The notes: generated from the letters alone by a model not told the origin. 64,000 nt of DNA from Pseudomonas sp. 30_B (GCF_017491605.1 NZ_JAFGYY010000019.1:41360-105359), one strand, 5' to 3'; numbered from the stretch's first letter, positions 26,001 through 34,168 are shown. Made by a program: numbers and translations.

Positions 26001-28453
26001 CCCAGGGTCCAGTTGTCATCGCTGACCAGCGCTTGCTCAGCGGCAGGCGGCTCGGCGACGGGTAACTCGGCGATGTCCCAGCTCAGCTCGTCTACCGGTG
26101 CAGCCGAGGTCGGCTCAGGCATAGCCGGGAGCTCGTCCAGGACCAGCGGTGCCGCCGGCTCGGTCGGCGACAGGCTCAGGTCGTTGCTCAGCCAGTCCTC
26201 TTCTTCGACGGGGGCGCTTTCGCCAACAGGCTCAAGCGACCCGCTCGGTTCGGGCTGGGCGGGCTCGGCGCTCAGGTCGAGCGTTTCCCAGAGATTCTCT
26301 TCCGGGGTCACGGGCTCGACGACATCGTCCAGCGTCCAGGCCGGCTCTTGGGGCTGGGCCTCCTCGGATGCTTCCAGGCTCAAGTCGGCAGGTTCGGCCG
26401 GCAAGGTTGCCTCAGGCTCATCCAGCGACCAGGCGCCCAGATCGGCCACCGGCTCGGCAGCCGGCAGTTCGCTGTCGAGCTGCAGCGGCTCGAAGGCCGG
26501 CGCTTCGGCCTGGGGTTCGCCGAGACTCGATTCGTCGGATACCAAGGCACTGAAATCGTCCACAGGGGCGACGGGCAGTTCTTCTACCGGTTCTTCAAGT
26601 GCTTCCAGCGGGGCGCTCGGCGCCTCCTGCGGCGCCGGCTCGACGGCCAGGTCGGCCGCCAGGGCCGCGCTGGCGAGCACGTCGATTTCATCCAGCGGAT
26701 TGTCCAGCGGTGCCGGAGCCGGCGGCTCGGCGGCATCGAGGATCGACGGACGAGGCTTGAGGGAGTAGCCCAGGCTTTCCAGGCTCTCCTCGGCCACGTC
26801 GAGAATCAGGTCGCCCTGGCTGCCCTGGTCCTCGGACAGGCGCTCGAGGTAGTACTCGACGCTGGTCATGGCGTCGGCCAGGGTGTCGAGACTGTGCCAG
26901 TCCGGCACGGCCTGGCGCACCAGCAGTTGCTCCTGGATGTAGCGATTGCAGGACTCCAGCAGCTTCGCCGCACGCTCCTGGGAGATCATCGCCAGACCGC
27001 CGCGCACTTGCGTCAGCAGCTCCGGCACGCGGGCCAGGTGCTCGTGGTTCCACTGCGAGGCAATGAACTCGATGATCGCGTCCTTGGCCAGCTCCAGGCC
27101 ATTGCGGGCCTCCTTGATCACCACCTGGTGGATCTGCTCGACATCGGTGGTCGGCAGGCGGCTTTCCTCGCTGCCCGGCGCTTCGCTCGGGCCGACCATG
27201 CCGGCCAGGGTCGCTTCGACGTAGAGCAGCGCGCCGGCCACGTCCATCAGGGTCGCATCGTCCGGCTTGCGCTGGCCGCGCGCCAGGGCGCCGACCACCT
27301 CGATCTGGTCGAGGATGACCTTGCGCGGCTGGCCGAAGCCCAGCACCGCCAGGGTATCGGCGATCTGCTTGAGCGGCGCCAGCAGGCTTTCCAGCTCGCC
27401 GATGGCGCTGCGGTCGCTGCGCACGAAGAGGTCGAGGCTGTCCTTGACCCGCACCAGCTCCTCGCACAGCGCGCCGACCACCGAGCGCATGGCGTCGCGG
27501 TCCGGGCCGGCCAGGCGGGCACGTTCCTCGTCGACCACCGCCGCGCCGGGCAGGGCGTCGTCCAGGCGGTACTCGTCCTTCACCGCGCGCACACGCGGCG
27601 ACTGCTCGGAGGCCTTGGCCACGTAGAACAGCAGGTTCTTGATCAGCTCATCCGGCGCCGGCTGGTTCATCGCGTCGGCGCCCTGGTCGACCAGGCGCTT
27701 GAACTCGCGGTCCACCTGGCGCAGCAGGTTGCGCATGGAGGTGCCGTTGGCGATGCTGCCGTTGGCCAGTCCTTCGACGATGGCCGAGGCGATCACCCAC
27801 AGGCGGCCCAGCGGCGCGTCCTTGCACACGGACTCCAGACGGGCGAAGACGCGCGCCATGTAGCCCAGGTTGGTCGGCAGGTCCTGATTACGGATAACGC
27901 CCACCAGGGCGACCTGGAGCATCTGCCGCAGCTTGCGCAGCAGCGCCGTGAACTCGGCGGTGCGCAGGCGCGCCAGGGCATCGCTCGACAGCGCAGCCGC
28001 CGTGCGGGAGAGGTCGGGGGAGAACAGGCTGGTTTCCGACAGCAGCTTCTCGCCGCGGGCGGTGCGCAGGTCGTTGAGCAGCGGCAGCACGACCATCGGC
28101 AGGTCGCGGCGGGCGCTCTGGATGCGGTCCAGGTAGACCGGCAGCTGCAGGATGGCCTGCATCAGCACTTCCAGGGCCTCGCCCTGGCGGGTGACGCGCT
28201 GGTCGATCAATGCCTGGGTCAGGTGCTCCATTTCTTCGGCGAGCAATGCCGCGCCGTAGAACTCCACCATCTGCAGGGTGCCCCGCACCTGATGGATATA
28301 GGCCAGGCAAAAGCCCATCCGCGTCGGGTCCTGGGGATTCTCGACGTAGGATTCGAGCGCCTGTCGCGCCTGCTTGAGCGTTTCGGCAATCTCGCCTTTC
28401 ACCCATTCCAGGGCGACATAATCGTGCCGATCACCCATAGCCACTCCACTCAT
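20078..28453 (-). CDS. chpA: Chemosensory hybrid histidine kinase ChpA with eight phosphotransfer-type domains
   Basis: ChpA is the central CheA-type kinase of the Pil-Chp system controlling twitching motility and surface sensing. The 2791 residues contain, by codon position, Hpt-type sites at His54, His1172, His1334, His1686, His1897 and His2045 (HTLKG motifs except the first, IHQVRG), a threonine at the equivalent place at 481 (TQVRGG) and glutamate at 1479 (ETLSRG). A CheA dimerisation and ATPase core follows (HMLRNAVDHGIE, DDGGGI, GRGVGMDV), then a CheW domain and a receiver with Asp2720 (LLDIEMPRMDG). The P. aeruginosa protein has about 2472 residues as I recall. Much of the extra length is a tandem repeat at about residues 772-1045. 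Two separate CheA-like features, HK and REC, imply phosphotransfer to PilG and PilH. Confidence 0.97.
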   Translation of the reverse strand: MSGVAMGDRHDYVALEWVKGEIAETLKQARQALESYVENPQDPTRMGFCLAYIHQVRGTLQMVEFYGAALLAEEMEHLTQALIDQRVTRQGEALEVLMQAILQLPVYLDRIQSARRDLPMVVLPLLNDLRTARGEKLLSETSLFSPDLSRTAAALSSDALARLRTAEFTALLRKLRQMLQVALVGVIRNQDLPTNLGYMARVFARLESVCKDAPLGRLWVIASAIVEGLANGSIANGTSMRNLLRQVDREFKRLVDQGADAMNQPAPDELIKNLLFYVAKASEQSPRVRAVKDEYRLDDALPGAAVVDEERARLAGPDRDAMRSVVGALCEELVRVKDSLDLFVRSDRSAIGELESLLAPLKQIADTLAVLGFGQPRKVILDQIEVVGALARGQRKPDDATLMDVAGALLYVEATLAGMVGPSEAPGSEESRLPTTDVEQIHQVVIKEARNGLELAKDAIIEFIASQWNHEHLARVPELLTQVRGGLAMISQERAAKLLESCNRYIQEQLLVRQAVPDWHSLDTLADAMTSVEYYLERLSEDQGSQGDLILDVAEESLESLGYSLKPRPSILDAAEPPAPAPLDNPLDEIDVLASAALAADLAVEPAPQEAPSAPLEALEEPVEELPVAPVDDFSALVSDESSLGEPQAEAPAFEPLQLDSELPAAEPVADLGAWSLDEPEATLPAEPADLSLEASEEAQPQEPAWTLDDVVEPVTPEENLWETLDLSAEPAQPEPSGSLEPVGESAPVEEEDWLSNDLSLSPTEPAAPLVLDELPAMPEPTSAAPVDELSWDIAELPVAEPPAAEQALVSDDNWTLGELSETPALADGVDLSLEAPLAPDELPAVTEPAPTASADELSWDISELPTAELPAAEQALVSDDNWPLGELPETPALAEGVDLSLDAPLALDELPGTLESVAAASTAPANELNWDVELPATEPPVAEQALVSDDNWTLVELSETPALAEGVDLSLDAPLALDELPAAIEPTPAAPIDLADELSWDVELPAAEQPLVSDDNWTLGELSETPALAEGIDFSLDAPLELETLAADSADEPLAPAEGWNELDIADLDLPEVELPGPPRVTEAAAEPIAKPMSIAEVMATPTQAINPPAQDVPPSLLPPPADEEPMDDELREVFIEEAAEVLETIGEHLPAWLANADERDALSEIRRAFHTLKGSGRMIRALIIGELAWSIENLLNRVLDRSITTTPAVHQVVQDVVALMPELVEEFAANAQRQRDDVDRLAATAHALAKGQPVPPPGGGQPESAADASVEEASAPVASSSIEAEGESLDPQLLEIFRNEAETHLETLVGFLADCAQQLPQPVTDDLQRALHTLKGSAHMAGILPIAEIATPLERLMKEFKTNLLQIDLREAELLHGAERLFRVGLEQLVEGRPLAPIDGSAELLARIAQLHQERLEAAEAKRRGESGEGSGSDPQLIGVFLAEGMDILLDAEDLLRRWREHPQERQELGALHDELETLSRGAQMAELPQMAELADALLAVYGAVQQGRLEVGEAFFSAAEEAHEALIGMMDQVAAALQVSARPEQVEALRRLLDLVTEPGESEEDFVDLESLTADDFPAEDEEFLLDTRPVAEEDLPDGLSWPPRNDSAEQAQRADDDEVITAADPRPHLAPQHPPQALDEEMVAIFLEEAVDILDNAGQALDKWLKSPEALAPLSTLQRDLHTLKGGARMAEIREIGDLSHELESLYEGLVDHRFQHSPALGDLLRTCHDRLATQLDQLQAGQALSDPTDLVQTIRTFRQNPSAGLSALLAEVPLEADAEAEQQPVAPEIALELPAEPELETEAEQAPALPEVDLQSFLDEAVAQSVEVPQETAPEPVAGAGYELDDEHDQELVEIFLEEGFDILESSSGALQRWMENVDNSVELEALQRDLHTLKGGARMAEIRPIGDLAHELEFLYEGLCGGRLRASPTLFELLQRCHDRLAEMLEAVQGHRRIPEGDSLIEAIRRFRANPDEQLSIPSSVSLQALSAEPSLPEGPEADILDIFLEEADDLLDAMEQALGRWDAERENGALDELLRILHTLKGGARLAGQAGLGDLAHDLEQHLSEAQQQGAPWPESLLLDVQSGFEGLQSEVDQLRQHLGDTDEVAAVEPAPLAPEAPLPPALPSVLPEAIMAATVPQRVEAPVVLPFVRRAQEAAQDAAARRAPQELVKVPAQLLEGLVNLAGETSIFRGRVEQQVSDVGSTLTEMEATIERVRDQLRRLDTETQAQILSRHQADAERAGYEDFDPLEMDRYSQLQQLSRALFESASDLFDLKETLAAKNRDAETLLLQQARVNTELQEGLMRTRMVPFDRLVPRLRRIVRQVANELGKQVEFVVSNAEGEMDRTVLERIVAPLEHMLRNAVDHGIESGELRRQAGKPEVGTIRLTLGREGGDILLTLGDDGGGIRLDAVRRKAIERGLMTEDSDLTDHEVLQFILEAGFSTAEKITQISGRGVGMDVAASEVKQLGGSISIHSTLGEGTHFNIRLPFTVSVNRALMVLSGEDLYALPLNTIEGIVRVSPFELEALYEQAAAEGGASPRFEYAGQDYELKYLGDLLNNGQHPKLVGQSLPLPVILVRSADHAVAVQVDALAGSREIVVKGLGAQFAGVAGISGATILGDGRVVVILDLLATIRVRHAHALQAQPRRQLAGPAVAEVEHQRPTLVMVVDDSVTVRKVTSRLLERNGMNVLTAKDGVDAIAQLQDHKPDIMLLDIEMPRMDGFEVATLVRHDEQLKDLPIIMITSRTGEKHRDRALAIGVNQYLGKPYQETELLESILSLVKTHV
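25322..26140 (-). repeat. In-frame tandem repeat in the ChpA linker (four units of 65-70 codons)
   Basis: The unit runs from LDELPA through ELSWD and VSDDNW to DLSLDAP. The VSDDNW codons recur near 25401, 25596, 25806 and 26010, spacings of 195, 210 and 204 bases, all multiples of three. The protein segment is acidic, rich in Ala, Pro, Glu and Leu, with regularly spaced tryptophans. It lies between the Thr481 site and the first HTLKG domain. Confidence 0.88.
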
Positions 28454-28462
28454 GTGTCTGTG

Positions 28463-29326
28463 TCACCCCTTCCGGGTAAAGGCCAGAACGTGCTCGTCGG
28501 CAACCGGTTCGAGCAGCGGATGGTGCCAATCCACCACCTCGCCGACACCGACCACCAACAGCCCCCCCGGCGCCAGCCGCTCGGCCAGGCGATTGAGGAT
28601 TTCCCGCCGCCGCCAGCGGCGGAAGTAGATCAGCAGGTTCTGGCAAAAGATCACATCCATGCCGGACATTGGCGCCTGGGCCAGTTCCAGCACATTCAGC
28701 CGGGCGCAGCAGACGCGCTCGGCCAGACTCGGTATCACCTGATAACGCCCGTCGGCCTGCACGCTGAAGAAGCGCTCGGTCAAGGCGGGGTCGAACTCAT
28801 CCAGCTTGCGTGCCGCATACACCGCCGCGCGCGCCCGGCTCAGGGCGCTAAGGCTGATGTCGGTCCCGGTCACGCCGAACAACGGCGCGAGCCCTGCGGC
28901 CTCCATGGTCTGCATGGCGACCATGGCCAGGGAGTATGGCTCCTCGCCGCTGGAGCAGCCCACGCTCCACAAGGCCAGCGGCCGGTCCTGACCAACCTCT
29001 TCGACGCGCCGGCGCAGGTAGCGCCCGAGCAGGTCGAAGGAGGGCTTGTGGCGAAAGAAACGGGTTTCCTGAACGGTGAGGCGGTCCAGCAGGTTCGACC
29101 ATTCCACCGCGCCGCGCGGGCCATCGGTGACCTGCCGGAAGTAGCTGCCGTAGTCGCTGATGCCCAGTTCGCGCATGCGTGCGCCCAGGCTGGTCTGCAG
29201 GAAGGCGCGGCGCTGTTCGTTGACGACAACGCCGGTACGGTCTTCCAACAGTGCCTGCCAGTCGCGGAATTCCGCGGCCGACATGTCGGCCAACGGCTGC
29301 AACGACCAGACGCCACTTGCCTGCAT
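28463..29326 (-). CDS. pilK: CheR-type methyltransferase PilK
   Basis: PilK methylates glutamates of the PilJ receptor using SAM. The ATG at 29326 gives 287 residues and follows GAGGGG with six bases between. An in-frame TTG six codons upstream lacks such spacing. The N-terminal helical CheR domain has FRDWQALLEDRTGVVVNEQ and the SAM-binding domain has LWSVGCSSGEEPYSLAM and FCQNLLIYF, typical of CheR. No tetratricopeptide extension is present. It lies between pilJ (62-base gap) and chpA (9-base gap) on one message. Confidence 0.95.
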   Translation of the reverse strand: MQASGVWSLQPLADMSAAEFRDWQALLEDRTGVVVNEQRRAFLQTSLGARMRELGISDYGSYFRQVTDGPRGAVEWSNLLDRLTVQETRFFRHKPSFDLLGRYLRRRVEEVGQDRPLALWSVGCSSGEEPYSLAMVAMQTMEAAGLAPLFGVTGTDISLSALSRARAAVYAARKLDEFDPALTERFFSVQADGRYQVIPSLAERVCCARLNVLELAQAPMSGMDVIFCQNLLIYFRRWRRREILNRLAERLAPGGLLVVGVGEVVDWHHPLLEPVADEHVLAFTRKG

Positions 29327-29388
29327 GTCGCGCCCCTCGCTCAAGACTGTCGTGCGCTACCCGGCAATGAGCAGCGCACCTCCTCTGC

Positions 29389-31437
29389 TCAGGCCTGTTC
29401 CGCAAGGTCCGGCAGTTTGAAGCCGGATACGGAATTGCGCATTTCACTCGCCATCTTCGCCAGGTTACCAATGCTGCGCGCGGTGGCGGTGGTACCGGCG
29501 GAGGTCTGCGAGGTGATCTCCTGGATCACGTTCATGGTGTTGGAAATGTGGCCGGCGGAGGACGCCTGCTGACGGGCGGCGTTGGAAATGTTCTGGATCA
29601 GGGCCGCCAGGGTCTTGGATACCTTCTCGATCTCTTCCAGGGCCACACCGGCGTCCTGCGCCAGACGGGCACCGCGCACCACCTCGGAGGTGGTCTGTTC
29701 CATCGAGATCACCGCTTCGTTGGTGTCGGTCTGAATGGTCTTCACCAGCGCCTCGATCTGCTTGGTCGCCGCGGAGGAACGTTCCGCCAGGCGCTGTACT
29801 TCGTCCGCTACCACCGCAAAGCCTCGGCCCGCGTCGCCCGCCATGGACGCCTGGATCGCGGCGTTCAGGGCGAGGATGTTGGTCTGGTCGGCAATGTCGT
29901 TAATGAGGCTTACGATGTCACCGATCTCCTGGGACGATTCACCGAGGCGCTTGATCCGCTTCGAGGTGTCCTGGATCTGCTCACGGATGTTGTCCATGCC
30001 GGTGATGGTGTTGTGCACCACTTCGTTGCCCTTGTTGGCGATGGCTACGGAACGTTCCGCTACCGCCGAGGACTCGGAGGCGTTCGCCGATACCTGGTCA
30101 ATGGACACGGCCATTTCGTTGATCGCGGCGGAGGCGCCGGCGATTTCCTGGGCCTGGTGCTCGGAAGCCTCGGCCAGGTGCATGGCGGTGGCCTGGGTTT
30201 CCTGGGCGGCGGCGGCCACCTGCACGGCGGTCAGGTTGATGGTTTCCACCAGCTCGCGGAGCTGGTCGATGGAGTAGTTGATGGAGTCCGCGATCGCACC
30301 GGTGAAGTCCTCGGTCACGGTCGCGGCCACCGTCAGGTCACCGTCGGCGAGGTCGGCGATCTCGTCGAGCAGTCGCAGAATCGCCGCCTGGTTACGGTCG
30401 TTCTTCTCGGCGGTCTCGGCCAGCCGGCGGTTGGTCTCGCGCACCATCACCAGGCCGATGAGGATGATCGCGCCCAGCACGATCACACCCAGCATGGCGC
30501 TGGCGACCTTGTTGAAGACACGGCCCTCGGCCAGGTTCTCGAAGCCGGTAGCCAGGGTCGAGGCCTTCTCCAGCAGGGTCTGCGAACCGCCGAAGATGGT
30601 GTTGGCCGCTTCACGGACCTGGAACAGTTCCGGCGAGGTCTCGAGGATCTCGTCCACCGAACCGGATACGAATTCGAAGAGTTCGGAAATCTCGTTGAGG
30701 CGGTCCACCGCTTCGGCGTTGGTCACCTTGGAGATGCTCATCGCCGCGTTGCCTTCCTTCATGCCCTTGAGCACGCGACCGAACAGGCTGGCGTCGCGGC
30801 CGAAGCTGTCGGCGGCCTGGACGGAGTTCTCGTCACCGGCAAGCACCTTGTTCACCGAGCCGAGGATACGTTCGGCCAGCAGCGACTGGCGCTGGGCGAC
30901 CGCGACCTGGTCGGCCGGGGCGCCGTTCTCCAGCAGGATGTCGACGACCTCTTCGTACTCCACCTGCAGCTGCGGGATGGTCTCGGCGAGGGTCGCGGCC
31001 ACCTGGTGCAGGGACAGTACGGTCTGCTCGCTGGCCAGGATGGAGTCGGTGTTCTTGCGCAGGACGTCCCAGTCCTTCTGCACTTCCGCCATCTGCGGTT
31101 GCACGGAGGCCGGGCTCGGCGGCAGGCCGGTGGTTTCGTCACCCTTGACCAGGATGTTCCAGCGCTTCTCGAAGTCGTTGCGCGCTTCTTTCAGCAGCTT
31201 GAACGCCTCGCCCTTGCCCGCCGCCGCTTCGGTGGCGTTCTTGGCGATGCGCTGGGACAGCACGCGCAGCTCACCGGCGTGGCCGATGTACTGCTTGTCA
31301 TGGTCCGCCTGGGTGTTGAGGTAAGCGAAGTTGGCGAACAACAAGACGATCGCCACGATCAGGACCACGAAGAGTCCGAGGATCAGCGAGCTGCTACGCG
31401 TGCCCGAAAAGAGACTGCCTGCCTTGATTTTTTTCAT
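29389..31437 (-). CDS. pilJ: Type IV pilus chemoreceptor PilJ
   Basis: PilJ is the membrane receptor of the Pil-Chp system and responds to pilus-derived or surface signals. Its 682 residues equal the P. aeruginosa length as I recall it. It has a first membrane helix at about residues 19-37, a large helical periplasmic region with two PilJ-type modules, a second helix at about 306-328 (MLGVIVLGAIILIGLVMV), a HAMP-like linker and a signalling domain with the tip DQTNILALNAAIQASMAGDA. That tip departs from the canonical E.TNLLALNAAIEAARAG, as expected for PilJ. It interacts with PilI/ChpC and ChpA. The gene lies between pilI and pilK. Confidence 0.97.
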   Translation of the reverse strand: MKKIKAGSLFSGTRSSSLILGLFVVLIVAIVLLFANFAYLNTQADHDKQYIGHAGELRVLSQRIAKNATEAAAGKGEAFKLLKEARNDFEKRWNILVKGDETTGLPPSPASVQPQMAEVQKDWDVLRKNTDSILASEQTVLSLHQVAATLAETIPQLQVEYEEVVDILLENGAPADQVAVAQRQSLLAERILGSVNKVLAGDENSVQAADSFGRDASLFGRVLKGMKEGNAAMSISKVTNAEAVDRLNEISELFEFVSGSVDEILETSPELFQVREAANTIFGGSQTLLEKASTLATGFENLAEGRVFNKVASAMLGVIVLGAIILIGLVMVRETNRRLAETAEKNDRNQAAILRLLDEIADLADGDLTVAATVTEDFTGAIADSINYSIDQLRELVETINLTAVQVAAAAQETQATAMHLAEASEHQAQEIAGASAAINEMAVSIDQVSANASESSAVAERSVAIANKGNEVVHNTITGMDNIREQIQDTSKRIKRLGESSQEIGDIVSLINDIADQTNILALNAAIQASMAGDAGRGFAVVADEVQRLAERSSAATKQIEALVKTIQTDTNEAVISMEQTTSEVVRGARLAQDAGVALEEIEKVSKTLAALIQNISNAARQQASSAGHISNTMNVIQEITSQTSAGTTATARSIGNLAKMASEMRNSVSGFKLPDLAEQA

Positions 31438-31518
31438 ATACGGCCCCCGCCTGGACCCCCAACGCTTACGGTTTCCATGTCACAACAAGGGCTGGCGAAC
31501 CAGCCCAACCGGTAAAAT

Positions 31519-32055
31519 CTAGCTGGCGACTTCGAGGAACGCCGGGTGCTGCGCCAGCGCATGCGGGCTGAACACCAACCAGGGCTGTTCTCGATTGAAG
31601 ACGCCATGAATAAAGGGTTGCAGGACCGCTTCGAGGGGCGGCAGCTGCTCGCTGAAGGTTTCCACCGGGAAGTGCTGCATGCCGAACACCTCATCGACGA
31701 TGAGGCCGGCGAAGACTTCCTGGTGTTCCACCACCAGCACGCGCCGCTGTTTGCGCAGAGGCGACAGCTCCGCGCCGAGGAAGCCGCACAGGTCCATGAT
31801 CGGCAACAGGCGACCGCGCACGTTGGCGACCCCCTTCACCCAGTCACGGACACCCGGCAGCTGTGTGTAGCGCGGCTCATGAAGAACCTCGCCGACCTCC
31901 CCCATGGGTGCCACGAACAGGCGCCCGGCCATGCGAAAGCCAATCCCGTTCCAGCTCTGCGCCACTTCGCGCTGCGCAGGCAGGCCCGCGGCCAGCAGAC
32001 GACAGCGCTGATCGATCTGGACGAGAACCTCGAAAGGACTCTGGACTTCCGCCAT
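31519..32055 (-). CDS. pilI: CheW-like adaptor PilI
   Basis: PilI couples PilJ to the kinase ChpA. The 178 residues form a CheW domain with WNGIGFRMAGRLFVAPMGEVGEVL near the start, the conserved WVKGVANVRGRLLPIMDL in the middle and VLVVEHQEVFAGLIVDEVFGM. The length equals that of P. aeruginosa PilI as I recall. It lies 61 bases after pilH and 81 before pilJ on the minus strand. Confidence 0.95.
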   Translation of the reverse strand: MAEVQSPFEVLVQIDQRCRLLAAGLPAQREVAQSWNGIGFRMAGRLFVAPMGEVGEVLHEPRYTQLPGVRDWVKGVANVRGRLLPIMDLCGFLGAELSPLRKQRRVLVVEHQEVFAGLIVDEVFGMQHFPVETFSEQLPPLEAVLQPFIHGVFNREQPWLVFSPHALAQHPAFLEVAS

Positions 32056-32116
32056 GCCGGCCCTGGCCTTCTCTAATAATTATGTTCTTGAAGACTTCAG
32101 CGCATGCGGACCGGCT

Positions 32117-32482
32117 TCAGCCGGCCAGCACCGCATTGATGGTCTTGAGCAGCGTTTCTTCGTCCACCGGCTTGGTCAGGTAGTCGCGCGCGCCCTGGCG
32201 CTTGCCCCAGACCTTGTCGGTCTCCTGATCCTTGGTGGTGACGATGATCACCGGAATACCGCTGGTTTCCGGGTCCTTGGACAGTTGACGGGTCGCCTGG
32301 AAACCGTTCAGGCCGGGCATGACGATGTCCATCAGGACGACGTCCGGCTTCTCCTGGCGGGCCAGGGCCACGCCGTCGGCGCCATTTTCGGCCTTCAGCA
32401 CCTGATGCGAATGCTTTTCCAGCATCGCGGTCAGCTTGTACATCTCGGTCGGCGAGTCATCAACAATCAGAATTCGAGCCAT
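32117..32482 (-). CDS. pilH: Response regulator PilH
   Basis: A single-domain CheY-like receiver of 121 residues, phosphorylated by ChpA and linked to pilus retraction and cAMP signalling. The sequence from MARILIVDDSPTEMYK is nearly identical to P. aeruginosa PilH. The acidic pair is in VDDS, the phosphorylated aspartate in VVLMDIVMPG, and the switch threonine and lysine in VTTKD and YLTKPVD. The start is the ATG at 32482; a start four codons earlier (MGTP) is not used by the orthologue. It lies 45 bases after pilG. Confidence 0.97.
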   Translation of the reverse strand: MARILIVDDSPTEMYKLTAMLEKHSHQVLKAENGADGVALARQEKPDVVLMDIVMPGLNGFQATRQLSKDPETSGIPVIIVTTKDQETDKVWGKRQGARDYLTKPVDEETLLKTINAVLAG

Positions 32483-32527
32483 TGGGGTCCCCATACGGAA
32501 AAGGCGTCACCGGCGCTGGGCCGGACT

Positions 32528-32935
32528 TCAGGAAGCTTGCTCCACCGGGGTAAAGTCAGGCACATGGGTCTTGATCGCACCCAGCAGCTCTTCCTTGCTG
32601 AAGGGCTTGGTGAGGTACTGGTCGGAACCGACGATGCGACCCTTGGCCTTGTCGAACAGGCCGTCCTTGGAGGACAGCATGATCACCGGGGTGGATTTGA
32701 AGGCACTGTTGTTCTTGATCAGGGCGCAGGTCTGATAACCATCCAGGCGGGGCATCATGATGTCGACGAAGATGATGCTGGGATGGGTATCGGCAATCTT
32801 GGCCAGAGCGTCGAAACCGTCGATGGCCGTAATGACATCGCAGCCGACTTTCTTCAGCAGGGTTTCGGCGGTGCGACGAATCGTCTTGGAGTCGTCGATC
32901 ACCATCACTTTCAAACCGTCGGAATGCTGTTCCAT
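32528..32935 (-). CDS. pilG: Response regulator PilG
   Basis: PilG is a CheY-like receiver that promotes pilus extension and, through FimL/FimV, adenylate cyclase CyaB activity. From the ATG at 32935 it has 135 residues and the N-terminus MEQHSDGLKVMVIDDSKT. A start 12 codons earlier gives a non-conserved extension. The phosphorylated aspartate lies in IIFVDIMMPRLDG, with MLSSKDG and YLTKPFS as the switch residues. It is the first gene of the pilGHIJK-chpABCDE cluster, so the promoter should be in 32936-33205. I see no clear consensus promoter there, and no other gene. Confidence 0.97.
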   Translation of the reverse strand: MEQHSDGLKVMVIDDSKTIRRTAETLLKKVGCDVITAIDGFDALAKIADTHPSIIFVDIMMPRLDGYQTCALIKNNSAFKSTPVIMLSSKDGLFDKAKGRIVGSDQYLTKPFSKEELLGAIKTHVPDFTPVEQAS

Positions 32936-33205
32936 GTTCGCCCTTACCGTCTCGGTGAGTCGTTTTTCCACTTTTTATTTCAGTGCGCGTGCGCCCTGCC
33001 ACCGTCGGGCTGCGACCCAATCGTGGGAACCTTTTACCACAATCGTCAGAATCTTTACCACGCCCAGCAAATTCAGGCCATAAGACCCGGAACGCGCAGG
33101 CTTTTTCCTTGACCGAGCGCACATCCAGCGCCACCCTGAACGTCCTTTTTCAGCCTTTTCGACGGTGCTCCTCAGCACCTTCACCCGTCCTCAGGAGGAC
33201 ATCCC

Positions 33206-34168
33206 ATGAGCGTACGCCTCGGGATCGTGATGGACCCCATCGCGCAGATCAATTTCAAGAAGGACAGCTCGCTGGCCATGCTTCTGGCAGCCCAGGCCCG
33301 TGGCTGGGAGCTGTTCTATATGGAACAGCAGGATCTTTACCAGAAGGAGAACGTGGCCCGTGGCCGCATGCGTCCCCTGAAGGTCTTCTACGATCCGGCC
33401 CACTGGTTCGAACTGGACGCCGAAGTCGACCAGCCCTTGTCGGAGCTGGATGTGATCCTGATGCGCAAGGACCCGCCCTTCGATAACGAATTCGTCTACT
33501 CCACCTACCTGCTGGAACAGGCCGAGACCGCCGGCACCCTGGTGGTCAACAAGCCGCAGAGCCTGCGCGACTGCAACGAGAAGTACTTCGCCACCCTCTT
33601 CCCGCAGTGCTCGCCGCCGACGGTGGTGAGCCGCCGGTCCGATATTCTGCGCGAGTTCGCCGCCGAGCATCGTGACATCATTCTCAAACCCCTGGACGGC
33701 ATGGGCGGCTCGATGATCTTCCGCCACCGCGAAGGCGACCCGAACCTCTCGGTGATCCTCGAGACCCTGACCCGTCACGGCCAGGAGCAGGTGATGGCGC
33801 AGCGCTACCTGCCGGCCATCAAGGACGGCGACAAGCGCATCCTGATGATCGACGGCGAGCCGGTGGAATACTGCCTGGCGCGCATCCCGGCGCAGGGCGA
33901 GACCCGCGGCAACCTGGCCGCCGGCGGCCGTGGCGTGGCCCAGCCGCTGTCCGAGCGCGACCGCTGGATCGCCGCGCAGGTCGGCCCGGAACTGCGCAAG
34001 CGCGGCCTGCTGTTCGTCGGCCTGGACGTGATCGGCGAGAACCTCACCGAGATCAACGTCACCAGCCCGACCTGCATCCGCGAGATCGACGCCGCCTACG
34101 ACACCCGTATCGGCGAGAGGCTGATGGCAGTCATCGACGAAAAGCTCAAGGCGCGCAGTGCGTCATAG
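33206..34168 (+). CDS. gshB: Glutathione synthetase
   Basis: GshB ligates gamma-glutamylcysteine and glycine using ATP, the last step of glutathione synthesis. The 320 residues are of full length, with the N-terminal MSVRLGIVMDPI.QINFKKDSS signature and the ATP-grasp core (ILKPLDGMGGSMIFR, RYLPAIKDGDKRILMIDGEP, RIPAQGETRGNLAAGG, FVGLDVIGENLTEINVTSP). A strong AGGAGG (33193-33198) precedes the ATG. The gene is divergent from pilG across 270 bases, and tonB3 follows 54 bases downstream. Confidence 0.97.
   Translation: MSVRLGIVMDPIAQINFKKDSSLAMLLAAQARGWELFYMEQQDLYQKENVARGRMRPLKVFYDPAHWFELDAEVDQPLSELDVILMRKDPPFDNEFVYSTYLLEQAETAGTLVVNKPQSLRDCNEKYFATLFPQCSPPTVVSRRSDILREFAAEHRDIILKPLDGMGGSMIFRHREGDPNLSVILETLTRHGQEQVMAQRYLPAIKDGDKRILMIDGEPVEYCLARIPAQGETRGNLAAGGRGVAQPLSERDRWIAAQVGPELRKRGLLFVGLDVIGENLTEINVTSPTCIREIDAAYDTRIGERLMAVIDEKLKARSAS

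Noticed and set aside
20051..26065. A 2004-codon open frame on the plus strand opposite chpA.
   Set aside because: It is a shadow of chpA caused by high GC at third codon positions. The translation is low-complexity His/Gln/Arg/Gly-rich sequence with no domain, while the minus strand encodes an unmistakable ChpA. The same applies to long opposite-strand frames at 310-2517, 5037-6530, 8014-9639, 35919-37874, 42811-45207 and 47962-49959.
25322..26140. Regularly spaced repeats that could suggest a CRISPR-like array.
   Set aside because: Units are about 195-210 bases, differ at many positions, are in frame with chpA and code for a periodic protein segment. There are no short identical repeats with unique spacers and no cas genes.
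28463..29344. TTG start of pilK at 29344.
   Set aside because: The ribosome binding site GAGGGG lies downstream of it and is correctly spaced for the ATG at 29326.
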